A DNA stretch of 64,000 nucleotides, from positions 62,001 through 126,000 of the forward strand of contig CBDDEJ010000004.1 in NCBI GenBank assembly GCA_965226915.1. Direction: 5' to 3'. The first letter of the stretch is position 1. The number at the start of each line of letters is the position of its first letter. The notes beneath the pieces are model-generated. The model saw only the letters and a list, made by a program, of their open reading frames with translations, was not told the DNA's origin and made no database searches. Of the stretch, positions 26,479 to 35,586 are shown one piece after another. The translations under genes and the position numbers were made by a program. The stretch is from Io17-Chloro-G2 sp965226915. Lineage in GTDB: Bacteria; Chloroflexota; Dehalococcoidia; Lucifugimonadales; UBA3495.

Positions 26479-27651
26479 GGCGTCCTCCTTACTTGTAAAT
26501 TCAACATGTGAAAATTGTCACATAGATCCGCTCGGCCTGGAATTTCCAAGTGGACCTTTTTCAATGGGAAAAAGTCCCAATGCCAAGGGGCCATATGGCA
26601 CCCTTTCGTTGCCGAGATGACGAAAAGGAGCCATACATGATTTGGTCTAATTCCGTTGACTTCCCGGCGGCCCTTACCAGACAAGCACAATGGGGATGAA
26701 CCTGCATTTGGAGTGCGAGTCACCCCGGGGATCGTCGGGAGGTGGAGACAATGGACGAACCTTACACGACTTGGTTTAAGAAAGACTGGATGAGAAGGTG
26801 GTTTTAGCCTGGCCAGTGACTAGAGGGTTAAGTTGGACCCCGGCTTGCCAGTGGCTAATCAAGCAGTCTTGGTTAGCATTCCGTGTTTGACCGAGAGTGG
26901 TCGATTCTCCCGGGACGGGGACTCCGAGGCATATGGATTAATAGAATCGAACCAAATATCGGTAACTAAGCGATCACAGTCGGTCGGGTATTCACTATTG
27001 ACCCGCAAGCAACACCATTCGCCCGCGGCCGGAAAAGGCATCATCTAAAGCCCCTTGAAGTTCGCCCGTCTCATGGTGGCGGCCCATGTGAAGAAACGGC
27101 CTATGCCGCCAGTGGGATGGACATCTACCATGTTGCAGGGGGCGTCGGTTGGGGGCGGTTGGGTTGGTTGCGAAGGAATGTTACGTTGCAGGTGACGAGT
27201 GGTCCAGCAGAATTTCGATTCCTTGGCTGCGTCACGCGGGCGAACGCCGTTGTTAACAGCGGCATGGTTTCTCCCATCTCCAGCTCCTCTTGTTGGACCA
27301 TGTGCCTCTTCCACGCACGGATGTGGCCTCCGTCGGTTGGAACCGCGGCCCAAATCGGCGGTTTCTTCTTTCTTATTGATTTTCTCCCCGCGTGCCTGCA
27401 GTCTCAGTTGCCGCCAACTGGAATTCAGACCACATGGCCCTTGCTGCCGCCCCCGTATGGCCCTAACGCCTCAAGCAACCTCCAGATATCATCGTAAATG
27501 ACACTTGTTGTCGTCGAAATTTGCGTTCCAGGTATTCCGATACGCCGGATCGACGGTTCCAGACCGGAGACAGGTAGGAGCTCTGACATGTCTCCGGCCC
27601 GAAGCAACTGAAAAGCTGGCGATAAGCGGATAAATAAGAGGGAGTGCTGAA
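26479..27651. other. 1.17-kb stretch without a recognisable gene
   Basis: Short open frames occur on both strands but none has family resemblance. One tiny frame at 26751 (18 codons, MDEPYTTWFKKDWMRRWF) has a GGAGG ahead of it and could be a leader peptide or chance. Base composition is mixed and I see no RNA gene. It is probably degraded sequence. Confidence 0.4.
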
Positions 27652-28320
27652 ATGATAATGAGAGCGTATCCCATGGCGGCGCATCCCACGACCTTCACCA
27701 CGGAGTTAGGGGAGGAGATCGAACTGCGCTTGATGATGCATGAGGATAAGGATGGACTGCTAGACTTCTTCCGCAGGATCCCGGCGGATGACCGTTGTAG
27801 CCTCAAAGAAGATGTCATATCTTCCACCGTGATCTCCCAGTGGGCCAATAACCTGGACTACCAAAGAGTGCTCCCGATACTTGCCATCAAGGAAAGAAAT
27901 GTGATCGCCGATGCAAGCCTCCATTTTAACCGCGCGGGGTCTCGCGGTCACATCGGCGAGATCCGAATCATCGTCGACCCCAAATACAGGAGGCAGGGCC
28001 TGGGCCACCGCATGTTGAAGATGCTCATTGAAATCGCCGAGGAAGAAGGACTGGAGCGGTTGTTGTTCGAATTGGTATCGGATACGGAGGAAGCCGCCAA
28101 GCACATCGCCTGGACCTTGGGCTTCGTCACAGTGGCCATTCTTCCGGGTATCGTCAAGGACATCTGGGGCGAGTGCCACGACTTAGTGACGATGCAGCTC
28201 CGCTTAAATCCGGTCCAAGAGGAAATCCGCCCTTCTGGGCGGGCATGGACCAGAGCACAACCAAGCATCCGTCTAGAGCCCCAGGGCGCCCTGGTAAACA
28301 ACAACCAAGCTCCATTATGA
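27652..28320 (+). CDS. GNAT-family N-acetyltransferase
   Basis: A 222-residue protein with a GNAT acetyl-CoA-binding core. Motif A reads GEIRIIVDPKYRRQGLGHRM with the pyrophosphate loop RRQGLG, followed by helix LKMLIEIAEEEGLERLLFEL and motif B WTLGFVTVAILPG. The N terminus (ELGEEIELRLMMHEDKDGLL) resembles RimI-like or stress-associated acetyltransferases found beside universal stress proteins. A GAGGGAG about 9 bp upstream supports ATG 27652; a second ATG two codons later is possible. The last 30 residues are Pro/Arg-rich and may be read-through of decayed sequence. Acceptor unknown; a universal stress protein gene lies 530 bp downstream. Confidence 0.85.
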   Translation: MIMRAYPMAAHPTTFTTELGEEIELRLMMHEDKDGLLDFFRRIPADDRCSLKEDVISSTVISQWANNLDYQRVLPILAIKERNVIADASLHFNRAGSRGHIGEIRIIVDPKYRRQGLGHRMLKMLIEIAEEEGLERLLFELVSDTEEAAKHIAWTLGFVTVAILPGIVKDIWGECHDLVTMQLRLNPVQEEIRPSGRAWTRAQPSIRLEPQGALVNNNQAPL

Positions 28321-28849
28321 CCTGGAAAAAACCAGCGAGCTTTTTAAGGGTACGACAAGGTCCGCGTTGACAGAATGGTTGCCGACCATGGTTGAAGCAG
28401 GCGTCGGCAACGGCCACGATGTCAACTTGAAATGGTGGTCCAAGACTCCACCCAAGCCGTCGGGGTCCGTCTCACTATACCGACGCCTACTCTACCGAAG
28501 CATCACCTACGAAGACTTGGGCCATTAGGCCATCACGTGGGCCGGACGTATTTCGATGTTGGCCAATACCGCAATTTGGTCAGCATGCCTTTCTTTGCAC
28601 CTGAATTAGGTTTGAACGGCTCTCACTCGTCGTTTTTGCATCGGGCAAACTCCCGACGCGTCTCGGGGATCAACTCCTCGTAGGCGATGTTAATAAGCTT
28701 GAGCTACTCGAGACTAAGGGTCGCAAATCCACCGTTTGGTCCTTGCCAGGTGCCCAGGACCTCATTCCGGGAAATCAGTGCGCCAGTTTTGAATTCCGGA
28801 AAACCAGAATGGTGCTGCGGTAAGACGACAAATGAAGGAGGAGCTTGGC
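28321..28849. other. Intergenic, degraded sequence
   Basis: No recognised gene. Short protein-like stretches appear on both strands (plus near 28380-28530, minus near 28610-28700 ending REFARCKNDE) but neither belongs to a family I can name. The last 20 bp hold the ribosome binding site of the universal stress protein gene. Confidence 0.4.
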
Positions 28850-29329
28850 ATGTACAGCAGGATTTTGGTTCCGTTAGACGGATCGAAGTTAGCTGAACAG
28901 ATTCTGCCCAGCGTACGCCAGTTGGGAAAGTGCATGGAGTTGGAGATCCACCTGTTGAATATTGTAATCCTATTGCGGGCGGCCGTACCGCCAACCGCTT
29001 ATGCTTCCTCCGCCTGGGAATTCGCAACTTCCGAATACGAGAATGTCTTGAAGAATATGCAAAGGGATGCGGCAGACTACCTGTCCAGCGTAGCTGGCCA
29101 ACTAAAAGACCAGGGAGTGGTCAGGGTGGGAACTCGGGTCTTAACAGGCCCTCCCGCCACCGCGTTGGTCGATGACTGCGAAAGGCGAACGTCCTGCTTT
29201 TTGACAGCTATGAGCACCCACGGACGTTCCGGTGTTGGCCGGTGGGTCTTTGGCAGCGTCGCCGAGCGTATGCTGAGGCATTCGGGACATCCCGTCTTGG
29301 TGATTCGGCCCGGCCCGGTGCAGGACTGA
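28850..29329 (+). CDS. Universal stress protein (UspA family)
   Basis: A 159-residue single-domain Usp with the opening MYSRILVPLDGSKLAEQILP. The C-terminal nucleotide-binding motif G-2x-G-9x-G-S is visible in MSTHGRSGVGRWVFGSVAER, followed by SGHPVLVIRP. This places it in the ATP-binding group. Start 28850 is set by GGAGGAG 7 bp upstream; the frame opens at 28832 but no signal precedes that codon. Known members bind ATP and help survival under nutrient, redox or energy stress. A near-identical N-terminal fragment recurs at 30512, showing a family of Usp genes in this genome. Confidence 0.92.
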   Translation: MYSRILVPLDGSKLAEQILPSVRQLGKCMELEIHLLNIVILLRAAVPPTAYASSAWEFATSEYENVLKNMQRDAADYLSSVAGQLKDQGVVRVGTRVLTGPPATALVDDCERRTSCFLTAMSTHGRSGVGRWVFGSVAERMLRHSGHPVLVIRPGPVQD

Positions 29330-29597
29330 AAAAACCCGAGACAGTTGGCCGGGCCTGAATCGGTCCGGCTTTGCTTAGTCATCAGCGCCAGTCGTGTTCG
29401 GGACCTGGTCATCTAGAAAACCGTTCCGTCGAACCGCCCTGGGGCGGTTCATCCATGAGCCCATGGAAAGCGAGGACTTGGGCAAGGGAATCGGCCCGAT
29501 ACAAAAACCGCCAGAGACGTTTCGCTGGCCGTAACTTCGGTGCAGAATCTACCCTTAAAACTAGTATCTCATGGTAGAATAATATGTAGGCTACAAT

Positions 29598-30248
29598 ATG
29601 GATATCGGTTATACTTTGCTTGCATCCGAACCCTCCAAAACGGGCTCCGAAAGAGAGTTCCGGCGTCTAAGGGGAGAGAACGCCTCGTTGCGGCGGCGCG
29701 TCTCCCTAGTCAGTGACGCACACCGGGAGATGGCAGAATCGTTAGCCGAGTATCGGGCTATGCTGGATAACAGCACAGCCGTTATTTATATAAAGGACCG
29801 AGAGGGGAGATACATTCTCATCAATCATAGGTATGAGACTTTGTTTCATGTCACCCTGGATGAGATCAAAGGCAAGAGCGACTACGACATTTTCCCGGCG
29901 GCCCAGGCCGGGCTATATCGGGCCAACGACCGCCGGGTCTTGGAATGCGGGTCCCCCTTGGAGATGGAAGAATCCGTCCCCCATGACGGCGGCGTTCACA
30001 CCTACGTCTCCCTGAAAGTCCCGCTGAAAGATGCCGCTGGTGTGCCCTACGCAGTGTGTGGTATTTCCACCGACATAACCGAACGAAAGCTGGCGGAGGA
30101 ATCGGTCGAAAGAGAGAGGCAGCGTCTGGAGGCGTTGGTGGACACTTTGCCCACTGGTGTCTTTGTCGCGGAAGCGCCCAGCGGCCGGCCGGAGCAAAAG
30201 CCCAAAGGTTTATCGATAGCCCTTTGGTTACGCCTCCCAGAATTTTAG
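29598..30248 (+). pseudogene. PAS-domain sensor protein, 3'-truncated
   Basis: An N-terminal coiled coil (REFRRLRGENASLRRRVSLV) leads into a PAS domain (AMLDNSTAVIYIKDREGRYI to AVCGISTDITERKLAEE), then a second PAS start (LEALVDTLPTGVFVAEAPSG). Sequence identity is lost at about 30195 and the frame ends at 30248. Histidine kinase or cyclase output domains that normally follow are missing. The frame is open but the product would be an orphan sensor fragment. It is the first of four adjoining gene fragments. Confidence 0.75.
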
Positions 30249-30329
30249 CCTTGGGTACGGTGATGGATCATTTAATGGTTTCGGGGCAATTAGGTCGCTG
30301 GCCAAGTCGGGCTATACGCAAGGAACCTT

Positions 30330-30490
30330 TCAGATTCCTGTTCCCTCAAATTGATCCAGGGCTTCGAATGCTTCGGCTCCGTACATCAGCGATGGACTTC
30401 CACCCATTAGGATTGCCACGCCGATAGTTTCTAAAAGCTCATCCCTGGAAGCTCCGGCACGGAGCGCATCATGGACGGCTCCGTTATCGG
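30330..30490 (-). pseudogene. Carboxymuconolactone decarboxylase-like (AhpD fold) C-terminal fragment
   Basis: The minus strand reads VHDALRAGASRDELLETIGV, AILMGGSPSLMYGAEAFEAL, then DQFEGTGI and stop. This is a typical C-terminal half of a CMD/AhpD-like protein (pattern Gas-eEl-E-i-mGG-ps-myga-A). The N-terminal CxxC region is absent; sequence upstream belongs to a Usp fragment. It is truncated at about 30490. Confidence 0.7.
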
Positions 30491-30511
30491 ATCAAGTATT
30501 AAGGAGCGAAT

Positions 30512-30640
30512 ATGTACCAGAGAGTCCTCATACCCCTGGATGGGTCCAAACTTTCCGAACAGGTTTTGCCTTACGCGCGCCTGCTTGCTGGCGCCCAGCA
30601 AGTCCCGATAGAGTTGCTGGGCATTTTCGACCCGGTGCCC
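30512..30640 (+). pseudogene. Universal stress protein N-terminal fragment
   Basis: Starts MYQRVLIPLDGSKLSEQVLP with AAGGAG upstream of ATG 30512, closely matching the Usp at 28850. Usp-like sequence ends near FDPVPG (about 30640), where it runs into the interior of an alpha/beta hydrolase gene in another frame. The remaining frame to 31078 is antisense-like filler. Confidence 0.8.
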
Positions 30641-31235
30641 GGCGCGTTTCGTCGACACTTTAGGTCTGTCCAAATTCGTGCTGGCAGGACTTTCCATGGG
30701 TGGCTGGCACTCCCTGCTCTACACCCCAGACCATCAAGACCGGGTGGAGCGCATCATTATTGTGGACATCAGCCCGGAGCCCAGCGCCCAATGGCGGGAA
30801 CGCGCCGCTTCCCGGCCCGTTACTCCAATGGAATTCCCCAGCTTGGACGACGGCGTCTCGTGGATGCGGCAGGGCAATCCCTGGGCCTCCGACTCCGGAT
30901 TGAGAAAGGACGCCGAGAACAAAATGCGCCAGCAGGAAGATGGCAAGTGGACCTGGAAAGCCGACGCTTCGCTGTTCAACGTCCCGTTGCCCGACCAGAC
31001 CGACCCCACGCTGATCGCCCGGTATTGGAAAGCGATAGATTCCATCACCTGCCCGATTTTGGAAGTGCGCGGCGCTGAAAGCGGTCTCGTGTCCGACGAA
31101 ACGATAGACCAGATGAAGCAACGGGGCAGCAAAGTTACGTCCGTGGACATCCCCAACGCCGGCCACGTGGTAACCGTCGACAAGCCCCATGAATTCATCG
31201 AGGCGACCCGATCCTTCTTGGGAGTCACTGCCTGA
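30640..31235 (+). pseudogene. Alpha/beta hydrolase, 5'-truncated
   Basis: Begins abruptly inside the helix before the nucleophile elbow: ARFVDTLGLSKFVLAGLSMG, with nucleophile Ser in GLSMGG. The cap and C-terminal parts are complete (SITCPILEVRGAESGLVSDE with the acid region, NAGHVVTVDKPHEFIE with the catalytic His). About 90 N-terminal residues including the oxyanion HG motif are missing; a GTG at 30678 could only start a fragment. The abrupt fusion to the Usp fragment at 30640 marks a deletion or recombination joint. Confidence 0.8.
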
Positions 31236-31272
31236 GGCCCGCTCCCATATACCATACGACGTAGGACAAGTC

Positions 31273-32670
31273 ATGTCTGGACTCGACCTTTTAGGCGCCA
31301 CGATTTCTCAAATAAGCGAATCCATCAGGACGCGGCAGCTGTCCCCCGTGGAGTTGACCCAAGCGTGCCTAGAACAGGCCGAACGCTTGGACCCAACGCT
31401 GAAGGCCTTCACGACCTTGACCTCTGAATACGCGTTGAAGCGGGCCCAGCAGGCAGAGAAAGAGGTCATTGGCGGCAAATACCTGGGGCCTTTGCACGGA
31501 ATCCCGTACTCGTTGAAGGACGTCATCGCAACCCAAGGCGTTCGCACCACCTTCGGCAACCCCCGGATGATTGACTTCAAACCCCAAAAGTCCGCCACCG
31601 TCCATACACTGCTGGAGGAAGCTGGAGCGGTGTTGCTGGGCAAGGTTTACTCCCACATCGGGCGGGGAGACAACCCGGTGATGTGCTACAGCCCCTGGGA
31701 CCCCACCACCAGCCCGGGGACCACCAGCAGCGGGTCCGGCTCGGCGGTGGCTACAGGCATGGGTTTACTGTCCATCGGCACCGACACCGGCGGCTCCGTG
31801 CGCCATCCGGCCAGCAACTGCGGCTTGGTGGGTTTCAAAGCGACATTCGGCCGCATCAGCCGATTCGGCGTTTGGGCCACGTCCTGGACCACCGATCAAG
31901 CCGGACCCATCACGAAATCGGTAGAGGACAACGCCATCGTCATGGAATGCCTGGCCGTCCATGATCCCCATGACTTGGTGAGCATCAATATGGAACGCGG
32001 GGATTACCGCTCTGGATTGATGGACGGGATCAAAGGCATGAGGATCGGATTGCCGGTGGACAATTGGGTGTGGAAGGAATGGATCGGTCAAGATGAGGAA
32101 GACGCAGTACGCAAGGCCGTTGGAATGTTGGAGGAGTTGGGCGCCGAGATCATTGAGATAGCTCTTCCCTTGGCGTACGAATCCCGGAACAATTCTTTGG
32201 CCGCCGAAGGAGCCGTGTGGCTTCGGGATAACTTTTCCGAAGAGGTCTTGCGGGATTGGCCGGAGTTGCAGCCACAGTTCGAGCGAGGCGAAACTCAGTC
32301 CTTCGCAGATTATTTGCACGCTCAACAAAACCGCATGGCCATCCGGCAAGAGGCGATTTCGGTCCTCCAAACGGTGGACGCGATCGCGATGCCCACCGGG
32401 AGCACCATTGGGGACAAGTGGGACGCCGTTACCGTCGACATTCGAGGCAGAGAGGCACCTGCCCGTTCCCGAGCCGTCTACCTCAATGGCCTGGCCAGTC
32501 AGACGGGGTTGCCGGCAATTTCCATCCCTTGCGGGTTCGCCAAAGAGGAACGATTTCCGGTGGGGCTGCAGTTGGTGGGCCGCGACTTGGAAGAGGCGTT
32601 GTTGCTTCGAGTGGGCTTCGCCTACGAACAAGCGGCCACGTGGCATCAGAGGCGCCCGCCGTTGCAATAG
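31273..32670 (+). CDS. Amidase-signature family amidase (GatA-like)
   Basis: A 465-residue amidase-signature hydrolase. The N terminus (ISQISESIRTRQLSPVELTQ) is the usual GatA-like helix pair. The triad is Lys in IPYSLKDVIATQGVRTTFG, the GTTSSGSGSAVATGM loop and Ser in GTDTGGSVRHPASNCG. The C terminus PAISIPCGFAKEERFPVGLQ is standard. Start 31273 (MSGLDLLG) is chosen over the longer frame because it has AGGA nearby and fits homolog N termini. Its sequence resembles the truncated amidase at 23590 but without the GatC-like extension. Likely amide catabolism rather than tRNA amidation. Confidence 0.92.
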   Translation: MSGLDLLGATISQISESIRTRQLSPVELTQACLEQAERLDPTLKAFTTLTSEYALKRAQQAEKEVIGGKYLGPLHGIPYSLKDVIATQGVRTTFGNPRMIDFKPQKSATVHTLLEEAGAVLLGKVYSHIGRGDNPVMCYSPWDPTTSPGTTSSGSGSAVATGMGLLSIGTDTGGSVRHPASNCGLVGFKATFGRISRFGVWATSWTTDQAGPITKSVEDNAIVMECLAVHDPHDLVSINMERGDYRSGLMDGIKGMRIGLPVDNWVWKEWIGQDEEDAVRKAVGMLEELGAEIIEIALPLAYESRNNSLAAEGAVWLRDNFSEEVLRDWPELQPQFERGETQSFADYLHAQQNRMAIRQEAISVLQTVDAIAMPTGSTIGDKWDAVTVDIRGREAPARSRAVYLNGLASQTGLPAISIPCGFAKEERFPVGLQLVGRDLEEALLLRVGFAYEQAATWHQRRPPLQ

Positions 32671-32745
32671 CGGCTTGGGTCGGACTTGATCCTCTTTCAG
32701 ATAACCTTGGCGATAATAATTAAAGACCATTTGGGAGTAATCAGC

Positions 32746-33645
32746 GTGAGTGATTCGGCGAGTGTGAAATTGGTTCAAACCCCAGTGCTCAACATCGCGT
32801 ATGAGGAACATGGACCGGCCTCAGGGTTTCCGATCATGCTTCTGCACGGGTTTCCCTATGATGTACGGTCTTTTGACGGCGTCGCGCCCCTGTTGGCCGA
32901 GGCCGGATATAGAGTCCTTGTGCCCCATCTTCGGGGCTATGGACCAACTTCATTTCTAGATCAAGAGTCCCCTCGTATGGCCGAGCAGGCCGCAATCGCA
33001 CAGGATGTCGTGGATTTTGCGGAGGCTTTGGGAATCTCGCAGGCCGCGCTTTCAGGCTTTGACTGGGGGAACCGCGCCGCCTGCATAACATCGATTCTGC
33101 AACCCCACTTGGTTAAGGCCTATGTCGCCATCGGCGGTTACTCAGTCCAAAATACCGTGGCGAAGGAAAAACCAGCGTCTGCTGCCTCCGAAGCGAGACG
33201 CTGGTATCAGTGGTACTTAAATACGGAGCAGGGACGGGTGGGTCTGCAACAGAACCGCAGAGACATCGTCCGCCACCTTTGGGAGACATGGGCGCCCAAA
33301 TGGGAGTACACGGACGAGGCCTTCAACCGCTCGGCCCCCTCTTTCGACAATCCCGACTTCGTAGAGATTGTCATCCATTCCTACCGGCACCGCCACAGGA
33401 ATGCGCCTGGAGAAGAACGGTTTCTTGAAGTAGAGCGCCAACTGGCGGAACTCCCGCGGGTCTTGGTTCCATCGATAGTTTTGCGAGGGGCGGATAGTGG
33501 CTTCGGAAGGCCTATCGAGGACCCATCGGAAGATCAGGACAGATTCCCTAATCTCGTCTCCCGCCGGATTGTCGAAGGCGCCGGCCATGACCTGCCGGTC
33601 CAACGGCCCGACGCGGTTGCGGCTGCCCTGCTTGAGCTCCTATAG
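32746..33645 (+). CDS. Alpha/beta hydrolase with Asp nucleophile (epoxide hydrolase/haloalkane dehalogenase type)
   Basis: A 299-residue hydrolase. The oxyanion motif is LLHGFPYDVRSFDG, and the nucleophile elbow SGFDWGNRAACI puts Asp where esterases have Ser; this is typical of epoxide hydrolases, haloalkane dehalogenases and fluoroacetate dehalogenases. The cap domain contains RRWYQWYLNTEQGR. The catalytic His is in EGAGHDLPVQRPDAV. GTG 32746 has GGGAG 8 bp upstream and is preferred to the frame opening at 32686. It lies 75 bp after the amidase and before an amidohydrolase, suggesting a catabolic operon. Epoxide versus halide substrate is not resolved. Confidence 0.85.
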   Translation: MSDSASVKLVQTPVLNIAYEEHGPASGFPIMLLHGFPYDVRSFDGVAPLLAEAGYRVLVPHLRGYGPTSFLDQESPRMAEQAAIAQDVVDFAEALGISQAALSGFDWGNRAACITSILQPHLVKAYVAIGGYSVQNTVAKEKPASAASEARRWYQWYLNTEQGRVGLQQNRRDIVRHLWETWAPKWEYTDEAFNRSAPSFDNPDFVEIVIHSYRHRHRNAPGEERFLEVERQLAELPRVLVPSIVLRGADSGFGRPIEDPSEDQDRFPNLVSRRIVEGAGHDLPVQRPDAVAAALLELL

Positions 33646-33702
33646 AAATATCGCTCTAAATTTGGCGTCGCGGCTGCCTAAACAAATAAAGGAGAAAGTA
33701 CG

Positions 33703-34557
33703 ATGGCAACTCAGACCCTCACAATAGACTCACAAGTGCATGCCTACGAGCGGAATCATCCCGAACGTCCTTGGAGCGGATTTTTGCAGGGTCCGGATGA
33801 GGTCACCGGCGACGACATGGTGACGGCGATGGACGCGGTCGGTGTCAATGGCGCTTTGCTGGTCTCACCGTTCAGTCTGTATCGCTACGATCCCAGTTAT
33901 GTGCTCGATGTATACGCGAAGCATCCGGGCCGGTTCGCCTTGATCAAGCCATTTGACCCGCAATCGGAAGCGGTTGCTGAGGAGGTCGCCGATTGGGCCA
34001 GGAAGCCAGGTGTGGTCGGCGCCCGCATCATGCTCACGGCCCAGGAGTACGAAGCGGACGACCCGGGTCTGAATCGCATACTGGCCGCCGGCGCTAAAGC
34101 CGCTATTCCCATCAATCTTATGTGTTCCGGCAAGCTGCCGCTCTTTCGCGAACTAGCCATCCGAAATCCAGACACCCAGATGGTGATCGATCATGTGGGA
34201 TTAGTCCAACCTTCGGAGCCACCGGCGCCGCCGGATACGTTTGGCGATTTGGCCAACGTGATCTCGCTGGCGGAGTGCGACAACGTGGTCATCAAAATAT
34301 CCGGCGCCTGCACCTTGTCCCATCAGCCATTCCCGTACCCCGACATCTGGGAGCCTCTGAGCAAGATATTTAGCGCGTTCGGCTTCGATCGGTGCTTGTG
34401 GGGCACCGACTGGACCCGCACATCGCCCTTGTTGACCTACGAGCAGGGCGTCGAGCCGTTCCGCGTGACCGATCAGCTATCGGATTCGGAGCGTTCCACA
34501 CTCATGGGCGGGAGCCTCACGAAGATCTACAATTGGTGGCCCGGCACGTTGTCTTGA
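33703..34557 (+). CDS. Amidohydrolase family protein (metal-dependent hydrolase, TIM barrel)
   Basis: A 284-residue amidohydrolase of the COG3618/lactonase-decarboxylase type. It opens with TLTIDSQVHAYERNHPERPW, where Asp-x-x-x-His replaces the usual HxH. A central metal-site His is in MVIDHVGLVQPSEPP, and the terminal Asp in RCLWGTDWTRTSPL. Such enzymes hydrolyse lactones or decarboxylate aromatic acids. AAGGAG lies upstream of ATG 33703. It sits between two alpha/beta hydrolases with short spacers, consistent with one catabolic transcript. Frame intact. Confidence 0.87.
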   Translation: MATQTLTIDSQVHAYERNHPERPWSGFLQGPDEVTGDDMVTAMDAVGVNGALLVSPFSLYRYDPSYVLDVYAKHPGRFALIKPFDPQSEAVAEEVADWARKPGVVGARIMLTAQEYEADDPGLNRILAAGAKAAIPINLMCSGKLPLFRELAIRNPDTQMVIDHVGLVQPSEPPAPPDTFGDLANVISLAECDNVVIKISGACTLSHQPFPYPDIWEPLSKIFSAFGFDRCLWGTDWTRTSPLLTYEQGVEPFRVTDQLSDSERSTLMGGSLTKIYNWWPGTLS

Positions 34558-34645
34558 TCGACAAGTTAATGCCTTGACTGAGAGTCCCACGGCCTGTAGC
34601 TTGACCTGTACCCCACCCTATCGAAGACTAGGAAAGGAGATTCAT

Positions 34646-35509
34646 ATGACTACCAGAACACAAGCGTATGAAGTTGACATCGCGGACGTGGAATATATCC
34701 GCCACGGCGAGGCGCCTTTCTTGGCGCGCCTCTTCAAGCCTCAGGGGAGCGGACCGTTCCCAATCATGCTTGAGCTCCATGGGGGAGCCTGGGTCCGGGG
34801 CAACCGTCTCAACGGCGACGCGGCCAACGAAGCACTTGCCAAGAATGGCATGATCGTGGCGGCCCTTGATTTTCGCACCGAAGTCCCCTATCCGGCCTCT
34901 TTGGCCGACATCCATTACGCGGTCCGTTGGGCTAAGACCCAGGCTGCATCGTGGAACGGCAATCCAGACCGCATCGGCGCTATGGGCACTTCCAGCGGCG
35001 CCCACCAAGCCATGCTTCTAGGCATGCGCCCCAACGATTCGCGCTACGCCGCGCTGCCATCTCCGGCCGGCGCCGGGGCGGTGGATGGCGCCCTGAGCTG
35101 CGTGATCATGGTCTCTCCTGTCATTGATCCTCTGGGACGCTATCTCTATGCCAAAGGCCTGCGGCCGGATCTCACACCACCCGAAGGCATGGGCGAGCGG
35201 ACGCCGGCGATGCATGAGCAATACTGGCAGACGGAAGAAGCCATGGCCGAAGGGGCCCCGGCGCGCATCCTCGAGAGCGGGGAGAAGACGGCCCTACCGC
35301 CCACGTTGGCCCTTCGCCGCAGCTACGAGGCGGCGCATCCGCGGGCGGATTTTGATGAGTTCATCGACCAGTACCGCAAGGCCGGCGGCCCGATCGACGT
35401 AACCATATTCGAAGGGGAAGGAGAAGGTCTGCTGTCCGATCTCTCTTCTTCAACCGGGATGCAGACGCTGGAACAGATGACCGAGTTCGTGTTTGAACAC
35501 CTAGGTTAG
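34646..35509 (+). CDS. Alpha/beta hydrolase (esterase/lipase, HSL/BD-FAE-like)
   Basis: A 287-residue esterase with the hormone-sensitive-lipase-like oxyanion motif ELHGGAWVRGN and nucleophile elbow MGTSSGAHQAML. The C-terminal acid/His region is weak; the terminal segment reads DVTIFEGEGEGLLSDLSSST where a catalytic His would be expected, so activity is uncertain. Start 34646 (MTTRTQAYEVD) has AAGGAG upstream; the frame opens earlier at 34574 without a signal. It is clearly paralogous to the frameshifted gene at 62965-63822, sharing the opening residues and the order of motifs. Confidence 0.85.
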   Translation: MTTRTQAYEVDIADVEYIRHGEAPFLARLFKPQGSGPFPIMLELHGGAWVRGNRLNGDAANEALAKNGMIVAALDFRTEVPYPASLADIHYAVRWAKTQAASWNGNPDRIGAMGTSSGAHQAMLLGMRPNDSRYAALPSPAGAGAVDGALSCVIMVSPVIDPLGRYLYAKGLRPDLTPPEGMGERTPAMHEQYWQTEEAMAEGAPARILESGEKTALPPTLALRRSYEAAHPRADFDEFIDQYRKAGGPIDVTIFEGEGEGLLSDLSSSTGMQTLEQMTEFVFEHLG

Positions 35510-35586
35510 GCTAGGCAGCCTGACGCGCCGAGGTCAGCGGAGAAGACGATCTCACGCCGTTGCCTCGGCGCCCCCAATGGGTAAAC

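Noticed and set aside
26833..27048. ORF of 71 codons in the gene-poor region
   Set aside because: No ribosome binding site, no family resemblance, and an equally long frame exists on the opposite strand.
26479..27651. tRNA or small structured RNA in the 1.17-kb gap
   Set aside because: I found no T-loop or acceptor-stem pattern and no strong hairpin followed by a T tract.
30512..31078. 188-codon ORF as a complete universal stress protein
   Set aside because: Only the first about 43 codons are Usp-like; the rest is an out-of-frame reading of the alpha/beta hydrolase gene.
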